From NCBI GenBank assembly GCA_035048495.1, contig CM068542.1, positions 39,089,109 to 39,153,108 of the forward strand: a DNA stretch of 64,000 nucleotides. The letters run 5' to 3'. Both the position numbers and the translations under genes were made by a program. Within the stretch, counting starts at the first letter, position 1; the number at the start of each line of letters is the position of its first letter. The stretch is from Euptelea pleiosperma. Its lineage: Eukaryota > Streptophyta > Magnoliopsida > Ranunculales > Eupteleaceae. The notes under the pieces are model-generated. The model searched no databases and was not told where the DNA came from. It worked only from the letters and a program-made list of their open reading frames with translations. This document shows, one piece after another, positions 1 through 12,046 of this stretch.

Positions 1-1685
1 AGTTGTAATCTAGGGCGAGGCCGAGGTCGAGGTCGAGGTCGAGGCTTAGACTTAGGTAGAGAACGTGGGGGTGGTCACCACCCCCCTACTAAATATTAGG
101 GCCCTATGACCACGATGACTGCATCATGAAGATGGTTAAGATTGATGTTCCTAGCTTTGATTTATCGCTTAGACCCAAAAGCTTTCCTCGACTGGTTGTC
201 AAATAGCGACTACTATTTTGAGTGGTACAAAATTTCTGAAGGTCGTAGAGTTCGGTTTGCCAAGATGTAACTCGTAGGACAAGCCAAACTTTATTGGACC
301 AACATCAAGCGTAAGATTTAGAGAAGTGGCGAAGAGCCCATTGCTTAGTAGACTAAAGTGAAGGAAATCTTCATTGAGAAGTATTGCTTTTAGCTATCGC
401 GAGAGACTTAGAGATCAGTAGCAATCCCTTATCCAGAGATCTATATCTGTCGTTGATTACATCGGTAAAATTGACAAATACATGATGCGATGTAACAGCA
501 GGGAAAACCCTCTGATGACCTTATCCAGCTTTTGTATGGGTCTCCGAGTTGAGCTATAGAGAGGACTGATTCCCTATGATATACACACTTTGGGGCACGC
601 TCATGAGGTGGCTTGGATTTAGAGTGGTATCTAAAATCGTTGTGTGAGAGATGTTTTGACTCCCGCAACGCAACTGCTGAGCCCCCTACCTTGGGATCGA
701 AACCTATTGTTCGGAGTGAGCCTCCTTTGGGAGCGAAACCATGCATCATCAAAGCCCCTTTCTCTCCGAGGTGGCAGGTTCCCATTTAATTTTCTTCCTA
801 TAAGGACAGCTTGTGGTTTGATGTGGTACTTATGGATGTAGGTCATATGATTCTGGGTTGGCCTCGGTTATAAGACCGAAATGTCACGCCGTTCGGCAGA
901 TCAATCAAGTGTTCCTTTATTTATGAAGCCAAGATGATTAAGTTTCACCCTTTACCACTTGAGAACACCATTGAGTGGAAGGATAATATGTTGAAGGGGG
1001 AGAGTAGCAAAGGACTACAATCCAAATCACTCATTGAATTTGGGAGAGAGGCCAAGGATGATTCCATCATTTATGCCCTCCTAGTCAAATATTCCTCTCC
1101 TGAATTGCCTGTTGAGATACCACCAGATTTGGTTCCGGTGTATAGGGAGTTTGAGGATGTTTCTCCTAATGATTTACCAGATGAGCTTCCTCCAATAAGG
1201 GACATTTAGCACGCTATCAATTTTGTCCCCGGAGCAACTATACCCAACCTCCTGCCCTACTGGATGAATCTCATACAACATGTTTAGTTGAATACGTAAG
1301 TTGATGAGCTTCTTAGAAAGAGGTTTGTTCGAGAGCCTATCTGCCCTTCTGCCATGTCAGTGTTTCTCACTTGCAAGAAAGACGAATTTTGGAGGATGTG
1401 CGTTGATAGTCACGGTGAAATAACGGTTTCCTCAACCGAGGCTTCATGAAATGTAATACATGATGGCTGGTGTTACGATCTTTTGAAGGATGGACCTGAA
1501 GTGTAGCTACCATCAAGTTCGCATTCGTTCGGGAAATGAATGGAAGATAGTCATGCCATTTGGATTGACAAATACCCTGAGTACTTTTATGAGGGTTGAC
1601 ACTGGTATTGAGGGATTTCATGGGCAAGTTCCTGGTTGTGTACGTCGATGATACCCTGATTTATAGCACCTCCACGAAAGAGTTC
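1..1685 (+). pseudogene. gypsy array unit A: gag to RT, with gag-PR deletion
   Basis: Starts with GAGGTC hexamer repeats encoding Arg-Gly, continues through a gag body (VKIDVPS... near 140, AKLYWTNI near 285, DYIGKIDKYMMRC near 455), then skips the zinc knuckle and the first part of the protease. It resumes at the protease end (dVGHMILGWPR, about 835-870), the linker (LNPLP-like, near 945) and the RT start (PVYREFEDVSPNDLPDELPP, 1135-1195). It ends at [13 protein letters not shown] (1637-1675). The last part jumps into mid-gag of the next unit. Many stops are present (for example TAG after AKMxL near 270). Confidence 0.75.
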
Positions 1686-3430
1686 TGTAAACAAGGAGCC
1701 CATTGTTTAGTGGACTGAATTGATGGAAATCCTAAAGGAGATGTATTTGCCTCTGAGATGTCGCGAGAAATTTTTTGATCAATGGCAATTCCTTCGTCAG
1801 GTATCTATGTCTGTCGCTGCCTACATCGCAAAATTCGACTAATATATGATGCAATGTTATATCAAAGAAGACCCTCTCATGACCCCATCCAAGTTTCCAT
1901 GTGTCTCCGATCTGAGCTTTAGAGAGGGCTCATTCTCCGTAATATCCACACTTTGGAGCACACCTATAAGGTGGCTCAAGATTTGGACCGGTATCTTAAA
2001 CCGCAGTGTGACAGACGTTGACTCCTGCAACCCGACTTCTAAGCCTCCTCCCTTGGGAGCGAAAACTAATGTTGGGAGTGACCCTTTTATAGCCACTTAT
2101 AGTACTCCTGCAGTTTTAGGGACAACAAAGTAAAGGGAGTGATCGGTGGAACTTTAAGAGGAAGGGGACAAACACTGCTATAACTGCCAAGTCTTTGGAT
2201 AGTTTGCGGTCCAATGTCCCACAAGAGAACCCACCAAGAATCTGTATATCGAAGTCACAGAAGAGGACGGGTATGGAGACTATAAAGAAAAAACCCATGA
2301 TCCTGAGCTCAGTCCTAGGGACGAGGACAGTGAGGAGGCTAATACCTCACGTCTAGAAGTCGTTAGTGCCCACTAACCTTGATCAAAGACAATAATGACT
2401 GGCATTGAAATTCAATTTTTCACACTTTTTCCAAATGTGGCGAGAAATGTTGTATGATCATTGATAGTTGCAGGTGCACCAATGTTGTCTCGTTGAGCAG
2501 TTTTGCCCGATTAGGATTGACGCCCATAGCCCATCCTATGCCATACTGAGTTACATGGGTAGATGTGATCCATTCCCGTATCTCAGAGGCATCAGGTTCT
2601 GATTCAGTTTTCTTCCTATAAGGACAACTAGTGTGATGTGGTACATATGGATGTAGGTTATATGATTCTAGGTCAGCCTTGCTTATATGATCGAGATGTG
2701 ACACTGTTAGGCAAATTGAACATGTTCCTTTATATAAAGGCAAGAGGATTAAGTTGAAACCTTACCACCGAAGGAAACCACTGGGTGGAAAGATAATACG
2801 CAAAGGGTGAGAGTAACAAGGGACCACAATCCATATCTCTCCACATCATCAGTCCGAAGTAATTTGAGAAAGAGACCAAGGATGAGTCCATCATTTATGC
2901 CCTCCTAGCTAGAGATCCTCTCTTGAGTCGGTAGTTGAGAAACCACCAGATGTGGCTGCAATGTTGAGGGAGTTTTTGCCTTTTTTTCTTGATGATGTAC
3001 CAGATGAACTTCTTAGCAATGGGTTCGTTCAACAGAGCATATGCCTTTGTGTTGTGCCAGCGCTTTTCATTCCCCACAAAGTCGAATCTTGGAGTATGTG
3101 CATTGATAATTGAGCCATCAACAAAATCACAATAAAATACTAGTTTACTCTACCGAGGATTGACAAAATGTTAGACTTGATGGCCAGTACCACGATCTTT
3201 TCACAGATAAACCTTAAGAATGTCTACCATCAAATTCGCGTCCGTTTAGTAGGTAAGTGGAAAATCGCTTCCAAGATGAAAGATGGTTTGTATGAGTGGA
3301 TAGTAATGCATTTTTGATTGACCAATGTCCTGAGTATTTTTATATGGATTATGACATAGGTATCGAGGCCTTTCATGGCCAAGTTCTTGTCGTGTACGTC
3401 GATGATACCCTGATTTACAATACCTACAAG
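1686..3430 (+). pseudogene. gypsy array unit B: mid-gag to RT
   Basis: Begins inside gag (EPIV.WTELMEILKEMYLPL, from about 1697), passes DIHTLEHTYKVAQDLDRYL-like gag, the zinc knuckle CYNCQVFG...AVQCP (2175-2222, with a stop replacing the His), the protease active-site region near 2460 (IDSCRCTN, Gly lost), and RT (DDVPDELL near 2990; KNVYHQIRVR near 3215). It ends at [13 protein letters not shown] (3397-3430). It is the copy with the longest continuous protease-RT stretch, but carries several frameshifts, including a short DELL deletion in RT near 3010. Confidence 0.7.
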
Positions 3431-4085
3431 GAAGAGTCCCGAGATCAAGGCCCGAGGACTAGGTCGAGGCTGAGACTTAGGTATAGGTCGTGGGGCTGGT
3501 CACTAACTTGTTGCTAAACATCAGGGTTTCTATGACCCTGACGATCGTATCATGGAGACGGTTAAGATAGATGCTCGTAGCTTTGATGGTTGCTTGGACC
3601 CAAAAGTTTTCCTCCACTAGTTGCTAGATATGGACCACTATTTTCAGTCGTACTGAACTTCGTAGAGTTTTGTTTGCCAAGTTGAAATTAGTAGGACAAG
3701 CCAAACTTTATTGGACCATCATCTAGCGTAGGATTGCGAGAAGTGGCGAGGTACAGTAGACTAAAATGAAGGAAATCCTCAAAGAGAAGTATATATCTTT
3801 GACCTATAGCAAGAGACTTTTACATCAATAGTAATCCCTTCGCCAAGGATCTATGTTTGTCGTTGACTATACCTGCAAAATTTTACGAATACATGATGCG
3901 ATGTAACATTAGGGAAGACCCTCGTTACCCTCTCTAGGTTTCGTGATGGATTGTCATCCCATTTTGATCGACCAAGGCCCCAATACTTTTATGTGATTTA
4001 TGACACAGGTATTGAGGGATTTCATGGGCAAGTTCCTGGTTATGTATGTTGATGATATCCTAATTTACAGTACCTCCAAGGAAGA
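3431..4085 (+). pseudogene. gypsy array unit C: gag fused to the RT YVDD region
   Basis: The gag start follows the preceding YVDD box directly (pRTRSRLRLRYRSWGWS in one frame). The gag body runs to about 3940, where the sequence jumps to the RT region just before YVDD (a VIPF.STKAPILLC-like reading with stops). It ends at VMYVDDILIYSTS near 4045-4085. The internal deletion removes most of gag, all of the protease and most of RT. The same damaged RT stretch recurs in unit H. Confidence 0.7.
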
Positions 4086-4955
4086 GTCCCATAATCAAGT
4101 GTGAGGTCGAAGTCAAGGCTGAGACTTAGGGAGAGATGGTGGGGATGGTCACCAACCCCTTGCCAATTATCAGCTCCACTATGATGACTGGTGTAGAAAT
4201 TCCATTCTCCACACTTATGCCGTGCGGCGAGAAAAGCTATAAGATCATCATTGAAAGTGGCAATTGCACCTACGTGGTGCCGTCGAACAGTGTTGCCCGA
4301 TTTGGATTGATGCCAATAACCCATCATCAGCTATACCGAGTCGCATGGGTAGACGCATCATCCATTCCCGTATCTCAGAGGTGTCAGGTTCCCATCAGTT
4401 TTCTTCCGATACAGACACATTGTGGTGTGATCTGGTATATATGGAAGTACATCATATCATTCGGTGTAGGCCTTGGTTATAGGACCGAGATGTGACACTG
4501 TTCGGAAAATCGAACACGTGTTCCTTTATTTACGAACACGAGGATTAAGTTGAACCCTTTACCACCCAAGAACACCACTAAAAGGAAAGATAAAACCCAG
4601 AAGGGTGAGAAGCAATTGACCACAATCCAAATCTCTCCACATGATCAGTGCGAAAGAATTTGAGAGAGAGACCAAGGTTGAGTCCATCATTTATGCAATC
4701 ATTGCCAAAGATTCCTCTCCTGAGTCGGTTATTGAAATACCACTAGATGTGGCTCCAGTGTATAGGGTGTTTCAGGATGTTTTTCCTGATGATTTACCAG
4801 ATGAGCTTCCGCCAATGACGGACTTTCAACATGCTATAGATTTAATCATCAGAGCAACTCTATCCAACTTCCTACACTACGGAATGAATCCCATAGAGCA
4901 TGTTGAGTTGAAGAAGCAAGTTGAGGAGCTTCTTAGAAAGTTCAAGAGAGCATGA
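4086..4955 (+). pseudogene. gypsy array unit D: gag start fused to protease, then RT start
   Basis: After the gag Arg-Gly start and the TNPLPI reading the sequence jumps straight to the protease (MMTGVEIPFSTLMP, about 4183-4225; IIIESGNCTYVV near 4240, with Asp to Glu at the catalytic position). It continues through the protease C-terminus, linker, and RT start (PVYRVFQDVFPDDLPDELPP, about 4755-4815; ELKKQVEELLRKF). It breaks at about 4955 and joins mid-gag of unit E. Unit I carries the same gag-to-protease deletion. Confidence 0.7.
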
Positions 4956-6230
4956 GCCATTGTGCCGTGCTAGAGTTCTGTTTGCTAAGATGAAACTGGC
5001 AGGACAAGCCAAACTTTATTGGAGCAATGTCGAGCGTAGGATTGAGAGAAGTGGCGTGGAGCCCATTGCTAAGTGGACTGAAGTAAAGGAAATCCTCAAG
5101 GAGAAGCATCTACCTCTGAGTTATTGCGAGAGAATTTTTCATCAATGGTAATCCCTTTGCAAGGGATCTATGTCTGTCGATGACTACATTGCAAAAATCG
5201 AAGAATACATGATGCGATGTAACATCAGGGAAGACCCTCTCTTGACCCCATCCAGGTTTCGTATGGGTCTCTGATCCTAGTTTCAGAGAGGGCTCATTCC
5301 ACATGATATACACATTTTGGAGCACGCTTATTAGGTGGCTCAGGATTTCTTGTATCTAAATCCGCAGTATGGGAGATGTTTCGACTCCCGCAACCCGAAT
5401 ATTAAGCAGCCCCCCCCGACTTGGGATAGAAACCTAATGTTGGGAGTCAGCCTTTTAGAGCCAGTTCTATTACTCCTTCAATTTTTGGGACAATAAAGGA
5501 AAGGGAGTGACCGGTGGAATTTCAAGAGGAAGGGGACAAACTCGTTGCTATAATTGTCATGTCTTTGGACACTTTGCAGTCCATTCTCCTCATGGTTTAA
5601 AATTTCAGAATGTTTCGTTTCGTTTCGTAATGTTTCGGTTTGTTTCGCTGAGACAATCCGATACAATCCAAAAAATTAAAAATAAATAAATATAATTTAA
5701 TGATTTTGAATAAAATTTCGTAATGTTTCGTAATATTTCGTAATGTTTCAGAAATGTTTCAAAATTTTCGTTTTTTCGATGTTTCGTGAATGTTTCGTTT
5801 CGTTTCGGAGTTTGTCTCGGTTTTTCACTTGACCGAGACATTCATCCGAAACGAAATTTTAAACCTTGATTCTCCTACAAGAGAATGCACCCAGAATAAT
5901 TATATTGAAGCCACAGAAGAGGACAGGCATGGAGACTTTGAAGAAAAACCCCTTGATTCTGAGATCAACCCTAGTGACGAGGACAATGAGTAGACTAATA
6001 CCTCATTTTAGAAGTCATTAAGTGCGTACTAGCCCTGATCAAAGACAATGATGACTGGTGTCGAAGTTCCATTTTTCGCACTTATGTCAAGTGTGGTGAG
6101 AAAACTTTTAAGATCACATTGATAGTGGCAGTTGCACCATCATTGACATTCAAGCCGAAGGATCGTTTATTTGAAGCCTTTCATGGGCAAGTTCTTCAGT
6201 GTTTACGTCGTTGATACCCTAATTTATAGT
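4956..6230 (+). pseudogene. gypsy array unit E: mid-gag to YVDD, interrupted by a MITE
   Basis: Begins at the gag core (RVLFAKMKLAGQAKLYW, 4970-5020), which is open for 76 codons. It has a recognisable zinc knuckle (CYNCHVFGHF, 5547-5577) interrupted just downstream by a 278-bp MITE with 8-bp target duplication. The protease is cut after its first part (near 6150). The sequence then jumps to FMGKFFSVYVVDTLIYSTS (6175-6233), where the catalytic YVDD reads YVVD, so the active site is lost. Confidence 0.7.
5591..5868. mobile_element. hAT-like MITE (278 bp) with perfect 8-bp target duplication
   Basis: Imperfect terminal inverted repeats (catggtttaaaatttc on the left, the complement of caaggtttaaaatttc on the right) bound an AT-rich body with many copies of GTTTCG. 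It is flanked by the identical octamer attctcct at 5583-5590 and 5869-5876. It lies in a position where other array units are continuous, so the empty site is known within this window. An 8-bp duplication is the hAT superfamily signature; there is no transposase, so it is non-autonomous. Confidence 0.85.
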
Positions 6231-8010
6231 ACCTCCAAACTTTATTGGATCAACATCGAGCGTAGGATTGAGAGAAGTGGCGGGGAGCCCATTGCGAGAG
6301 ACTTTTTTTATCAATGGCAATCCCTTCCCTATGACTATATCGCAAAATTCTACGAATACATGATGTGATGTATCATCAGTGATGACCCTCGCATGACCCT
6401 ATCCAGGTTTCGTGTAGGTTCAGAGAGAGCTCATTCCCCATTTTATCCATACTTTGGAGGACGTATATTAGGTGGCTCCTGATATTTAGAGCGCTATCTT
6501 AAACTACAGTGTGAGAGATGTTTTGACTCCGCAAACCAACTATTATACTCTTCCCTTGGAGTGAAACCTAATGTCGGAAGGCAGCTGTTGAGAGCCAGTC
6601 TTGATACTCCTTCAATTTTGGGGACAACAAAGGTAAGCAGTGATCGGCGGAAACTTCAAGAGGAAGGGGACAGACTCGCTTATAAAACTTGCAAGTTTTT
6701 AGACACTTTGCGGGATCCATTGTTCCACAAGGGAACCCACCAAGGATCAGTATATTGATGCCACAGAAGAGGAAAAGCCTGGAGACTTTGAAGAAAATAC
6801 CCTTAATTTTGAGCTCAGTCCTAGTGACAAGGATAGTGAGGAGGCAAAAAACCTCGGGTCTAGAAGTCATTAAGTGCGCACTTACCCTATTCAAAGACAA
6901 TGATGGCTGCGTTGAGATTTCATTTTCCGCACTTATGTCAAGTGTGGTGTGAAAAGTTGTAAGATCATCATTAACAATGGTAGTAGCCAAACGTTGTCTC
7001 GTCGAACCGTGTCGCCCAAATGGGATTGATTCCCATAACCCATCCTCAACCATATTGAGTGGTGTGCGTAGACATGTCATCCCTTCCCTTATTTCAGAGG
7101 TGTCAGGTTCCCATTCAGTCTTCTTCCTATAAAGACACCTTGTAGTGTGATGCGGTACCCATGGTTTGTGGATTTAGGTAATATCTTTCTGGGTAGGCCT
7201 TGGTTATTGGATTGAGATGTGACACTGTTCGGCGGATCAACCACAGGGTCCTTTATTTTTTAATCTAAAAGGATTAAGTTGAACCCTTTTCCACTTGAGA
7301 ACACCACTGCGAGGATAGATAATATACAATGGTGAGACTGGCAAAGGACCACAATCAAAATGTCTCCACATCATCGGTGCGAAAGAATTTGAGAGAGACC
7401 AAGGATGAGTCCATCTTTTATGCGTCCTAACAAAAGATTCATTTCCTAAATCGGTTGTTGAGATACCACCAGATGTGGCTCCAGTGTATATGGAGTTTCA
7501 TGATGTTTTTCCTGATGATTACTAGATGAACTTCCTCCAGTCATGGACATTTAGCACGCTAGCGATATAGTCCTCGGAGCAACTCTACCCAATCTCACGC
7601 ACTACCAAATGAATCCCATAGAGCATGTTTAACTGAAGAACCAAGTTGATGAGCTTCGAAAATTTGAGAGAGCTTGTGCCCTTGTGACGTGCCAACGTTT
7701 CTAATTCCCTAGAAAGACGAATCTTGGAGGATGTGCATTGGCACTGTAGCCATTAATGAAATCACGGTCAAATATCGGTGAAGAGTGGCTACCATCAAAT
7801 TCGCATCCGTTCGGGAGATGAGTTGAAATCCACCTTCACGAAAAATGATGGTTTATATGAGTGGAAAGTCTTGGTCTTTGGATTGACCAATGTCTTGTGT
7901 ACGTTTATGAGGGTTATGATATAGGTATTGTGGCTTTTCATGGGCAAGTTCCTGGTTGCGTATGTTGATGATACCCTGATTTACAATACCTCCACAGAAG
8001 AGTCCTATAC
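6231..8010 (+). pseudogene. gypsy array unit F: mid-gag to RT
   Basis: Begins with the gag reading LYWINIERRIERSGGEPIA (6238-6296), shows a short internal gag deletion, a degraded zinc knuckle near 6685, protease parts near 6900-7060, the linker near 7300, RT start (DVAPVYMEFHDVFPDD near 7475), and [11 protein letters not shown] near 7957-8000. A deletion removes part of RT around 7770. Multiple frameshifts make it non-coding. Confidence 0.7.
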
Positions 8011-9760
8011 ACTAGGAAGAGTTTTGTAATCTAGGCCGAGGTCGAGCATCAGGCTTATATAGAGATCGTGGGGGGTGGTCAGCAACCCCCTGCTGAATAT
8101 TAGGGCCCTATGACCATGATTATTGCATCACGAAGACGGTTAAGACTGATGCTCCTAGCTTTGATTGTCGCCTAGACCCAAAAGCTTTCCTCGACTGGTT
8201 GTCAAATATGGACTACTATTTTGAGAGGTACAAAATGCTTGAAGGTTATAGAGTTTGGTTTGCCAAGATGTATCTGGTAGGACTAGCCAAACTTTATTGG
8301 ACCAACATCGTAAGATTTAGTGAATTGGTGAAAGGCCCATTGCTCAGTAGACTGAAATGAAGGAAATCTTCATGGGGAAGTATTAGTCTTTGAGCTATCG
8401 CGAGAGACTTTTAGATCAATGGCAATCCCTTAACCAGAGATTTATGTCGCTGATTACATCGGTAAATTTGATGAATACATGATGCGATGTAACATCAAGG
8501 AAAACCCTCTAATGACCTTATCCAGGTTTCATATGGGTCTCCGATTTGGGCTATAAAGAGGGTTGATTCCCTATGATATCCTCACTTTGGATCACGCTCA
8601 TTAGGTGGCTAGCATTTAGAGTGGTCTCTAAAATCGTAGTGTGAGAGACGTTTTGACTCCCGCAATGCAACTGCTGAGCCCCCTACCTTGGGATCGAAAC
8701 CTATTGTTCGGAGTGAGCCTCCCTTCGGAGCAAAACCTAATGTTGGGAGCGAAACAATTAATCATCAAAGCCCCTTTCTCTCCGAGGTGGCTGGTTCCCA
8801 TTCAATTTTCTTCCTGTAAGGACACCTTGTGGTATGATGTGGTACTTATGGATGTAGGTCATATGATTCTTAGTTGGCAACGGTTATAGGACCGAAATGG
8901 CAACGGTTGTGGTACTTATGGATGTAGGTCATATCATTCTGGGTAGGCCTTGGTTATAGAACCGAGATGTGACATTCTTCGGAAGATCGACCACATGTTC
9001 TTTTATTTATGAAGCTAAGAGGATTGAGTTGAACCATTTACCACATGAGAACACCATATAGAGGAAATATAATACGTAGAAGGGTGAGACTAGCATATGA
9101 CCACAATCCAAATCTCCCCACATCATCAATGCGAAAGAATTTGAAAGAGAGACCAAGGTTGAGTCCATCATTTATTCCCTCTTAGCCAACGATTCATCTC
9201 CTGAGTGGGTTGTTGAGATACACCCAAATTTGGCTTCAGTGTAGAGGGAGTTTGAGGCTGTTTTCCTGATGATTTACTATTTGAGGCTTCTTTAAAGAGG
9301 GACACATTGAATATGATATCGATTTAGTCCATGGAGCAACTCTACCCAATCTCCGTACTACCAAATGAATCCCATAGAGCTGTTAAGCTGAAGCAAGATG
9401 AACTTCGTGGAAAGATGTTCGTTCTAGGGACCTGGTGTCGTGCCTGCGCTTCTCACTCCAAGAAAGACGAATGTTGGCAGATGTGCATTGATAGTTGAGC
9501 CATAAACAAAATCATGGTAAAATACAATTTCCTCTACCGATGCTTGAAAAATGTTAGACATGATGGCCGATGCAGTGATCTTTTAAAGATTGACCTTTAG
9601 AGTGGCTACCATCAAATTCTCATCCGTTCAGGAGATATGTGGAAAATCGCTTTCAAGATGAAGAATGGTTTATATGAGTGGATGGTCATGCCCTTTTGGT
9701 TATGTACATTGACGATACCTTCATTTACAGTACCTCCAAAGAAGATTCCTGTAGATGAGG
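8011..9760 (+). pseudogene. gypsy array unit G: gag to RT, same gag-PR deletion as unit A
   Basis: From the Arg-Gly gag start at about 8030 the order matches unit A, including the same skip from the post-gag region (LLSPLPWDRNLLFG, about 8672-8715) into the protease end. It also carries a local direct duplication of about 65 bp (8840-8890 and 8908-8960, around the atggatgtaggtcatat motif). RT markers are near 9270 and 9600, and the unit ends at a damaged [11 protein letters not shown] near 9706-9740. Confidence 0.7.
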
Positions 9761-10325
9761 AAGATTCTCGTAATCAAGGGTGAGGCTGAGACTTGGGTAG
9801 AGATTGTGGGGGTGGTCACCATCCCTAATTGAATATTTGGGCCCTATGATCCCAATGACCACATCATGAAGACGGTTAAGATTGATGCTCTTAGCTTTAA
9901 TGGTTGCCTGAACCCAAAAGTTTTCCTCGACTAGTTGTTAGATATGGACCACCATTTTGGGTGGTACTGATTTTCGTAGAGTTTGGATTGCCAAGATGAA
10001 ACTGGTAAGAGAAGCCATACTATATTGAACCAACATCGACGTAGGATTGAGAGAAGTGGCGAGGAGTCCATTGCCGGGGTGATGATTTTTTAAAAGATAG
10101 TCCTGAGAGTGGCTACCATGAAATTCACATACGTTCGGAAGATAAGTAGAAGATCACCTTCATTACGAAAGATGGTTTATATGAGTGGATAGTCATGCCA
10201 TTTTGATCGACCAATGCGCTAATACTTTTATGTGGATTATGACACGAGTATTGAGGCCATTCATGGGCAAGTTCCAGGTTATGTAGATGATATCCTGATT
10301 TACAGTACCTCCAAGGAAGAGTCCT
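9761..10325 (+). pseudogene. gypsy array unit H: gag fused to RT YVDD region
   Basis: Gag start near 9775-10080, then a jump to RT (ESGYHEIHIRSEDK-like reading near 10095) ending at VDDILIYSTSKEES (10283-10325). The RT part carries the same changed reading before YVDD as unit C (VMPF followed by a stop, STNA.ILLC), which marks the two as related copies. Confidence 0.65.
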
Positions 10326-10933
10326 ATAGAAGAAGAGTCTCGTAATCAAGGGCGAGGCTGAGGTCGAGGCTGAGACTTAAGAAAAGACGTGTGTGTGTGT
10401 GGGGGGGGGTCACCAATCCCTTGCCGAATATCAGGCCCCTATGATTGTTGGTGTAACAATTCCATTTACCACACTTATGCCATGTGGTGAGAAAAGTAGT
10501 AAGATCATCATTGACAGTGGCAATTGCACCAATGTGGTCTGTTTGAACAGTGTTGCTTGATTTGGATCGACACCAATAACCCATCATCAGCCATACCGAG
10601 TTGCATGGGTAGACGTGTCATCCATTCTTGCATCTCAGAGGTGTCAAGTTCCCATTCAATTTTCTTCCTATAGGGACACCTTGTGGTGTGATCTGGTACA
10701 TATAGATGTACAGCATATCATTCTGAGTAGGCCTTGGTTATTGGACCGAGATGTGGCATTTTTCGACAAATTGAACACGTGGTCCTTTATTTATGAAGGC
10801 ATGAGGATTAAGTTGAACCCTTTGCCGTCCAAGAACACCACTAAGAGGAAAGATAATACACAAAAGCGTGAGACAAGCAACGTACCACAATCCAAATCTC
10901 TCCACATTATCAGTGCGAAAGAATTTGAGTCCC
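10326..10933 (+). pseudogene. gypsy array unit I: gag start fused to protease, cut by LINE junction
   Basis: Gag start near 10345, a GT/G run at 10388-10409, then directly the protease (IIDSGNCTNVVCLNSVA, about 10507-10557) and the linker (FEKHNTW-like; RIKLNPLPSKNTTKRKDNT near 10805-10860). The reading ends at IISAKEFE near 10927, where LINE-like sequence begins. It shares the gag-to-protease deletion with unit D. Confidence 0.7.
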
Positions 10934-10965
10934 ATAAAAGAGTCCTTTATGTGTGATATACCACC

Positions 10966-12046
10966 ACTGTTGCCTATTGAAGACGGAATTAAGGTGAGTA
11001 ACCATGAACCCGAAGTCAAACATCCAAACAAAGTCTGTAATAGTGCGTGTGAGGTGGAAGACGAAGTTGGCCCAGAAGGGGCTGTTTTCGCCTTCCTCAA
11101 GAGAAGGATGAAGACTATTTTCCCAATAGGGCACCAACCAGTGATGAGATTTTTAATATAGGTGATGTCGAAGAAGGCGAGATCATTAGCAGCATTAAAG
11201 CGGAGAAGGAAGAAGACGAACTCTCTGTCGGGAGGTCTAGAGGGAGTTTAGTAGTTCCAGACGAACTAGGAAAGGAATTTGTGCCGAATTCTCTAGCCAT
11301 GCCTCCTATTCACATATCAGATCTCCTGAGGAAGTGTTGTTACTTGGGAACTCCTTTGGATATATCGATGTAGGTGCAAAAGCTCCGACGGAGTAGGGTT
11401 TGCAAGAGATGCTTGATGATATCAGTCCTACCTGTGTCATGTCGGTTATGAATAGGCAGTATTGTAGGAGGTATTCTGAGGGTGCGAAAAGGATTTCGTG
11501 GCTAAAGAAGTCATGGAACCCCGTGAACTCGTTATTGCCCCTTGCGGGAATGCACAAGCTCTGGATCCTACAGAAGGCTGGTATTGCTTTGGATGTTGAT
11601 GATGGGGAGGGCGAAGATGATTTAGAAGGTTCATCGAAGCCCTCGGAGTGGGTATTGAGGAAGATCATGGACTTCGGAAGGTTTCTGGGTTTGTCTTATG
11701 GCGGCCACGAGCAGGAGGTGTTTGAATTTTTACAACCATCGAGCTTAAACACTTGGCTACGCTACCAAGGGATGACAAGAACCCTATAGGCGAGGTTTCT
11801 GCTAAAGGAAAGGAGGCCGAAAGGGTGGAGGGGTCAATGGTTGAATTGGATTATTTTTCGGATGGTGTGGAGCAGAGATTGGAGGAATCCTGCTTTCCCT
11901 CTAAAAAGTGTCTAGGGAGAAGGAGGACCAACTTAGCAAAGGAGATCCAAAGCCTAGTGGATGGTCGCAATCAGGTGGAGTTGGTAGTAGGGAGATGTAG
12001 CAGAAGGAAGGGGAGGGGGAAAGTGGTTAGCCATGATGAAGCTTGA
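10966..12046 (+). pseudogene. LINE ORF1/linker region remnant
   Basis: Three successive open pieces in different frames cover this stretch (10868-11161, 11400-11789 and 11753-12046). The piece at 11640-11735 reads SEWVLRKIMDFGRFLGLSYG followed by GHEQEVFEF; this is like the segment that precedes the endonuclease in plant L1-type LINEs. It ends in a basic stretch (GRCSRRKGRGK) and overlaps the first codons of the endonuclease ORF, as usual in these elements. No complete RNA-binding domain is visible. Assignment rests on position and on this one conserved block. Confidence 0.55.

Larger units (their letters stand above)
1..10933 (+). mobile_element. Tandem array of truncated chromovirus-like Ty3/gypsy copies (gag-PR-partial RT), no LTRs
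   Basis: The stretch contains repeated, diverged copies of one internal retrotransposon segment. In order each copy carries an Arg-Gly-rich gag start, a gag body, a CCHC zinc knuckle (CYNC...GHF), an aspartic protease of the IIIDSGSCTN type, and RT up to the VVYVDD box. Marker positions: gag starts near 1, 3440, 4095, 8030, 9775 and 10345; YVDD boxes near 1640, 3400, 4048, 6205, 7960, 9706 and 10283. After the YVDD box the next copy begins at gag, either at its start (five junctions) or inside it. No LTR, RNase H or integrase is seen. Stops and frameshifts are everywhere, so nothing is coding. The protease and RT wording resembles the Reina-like chromovirus branch from family knowledge; clade placement is inference. 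Confidence 0.85.
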
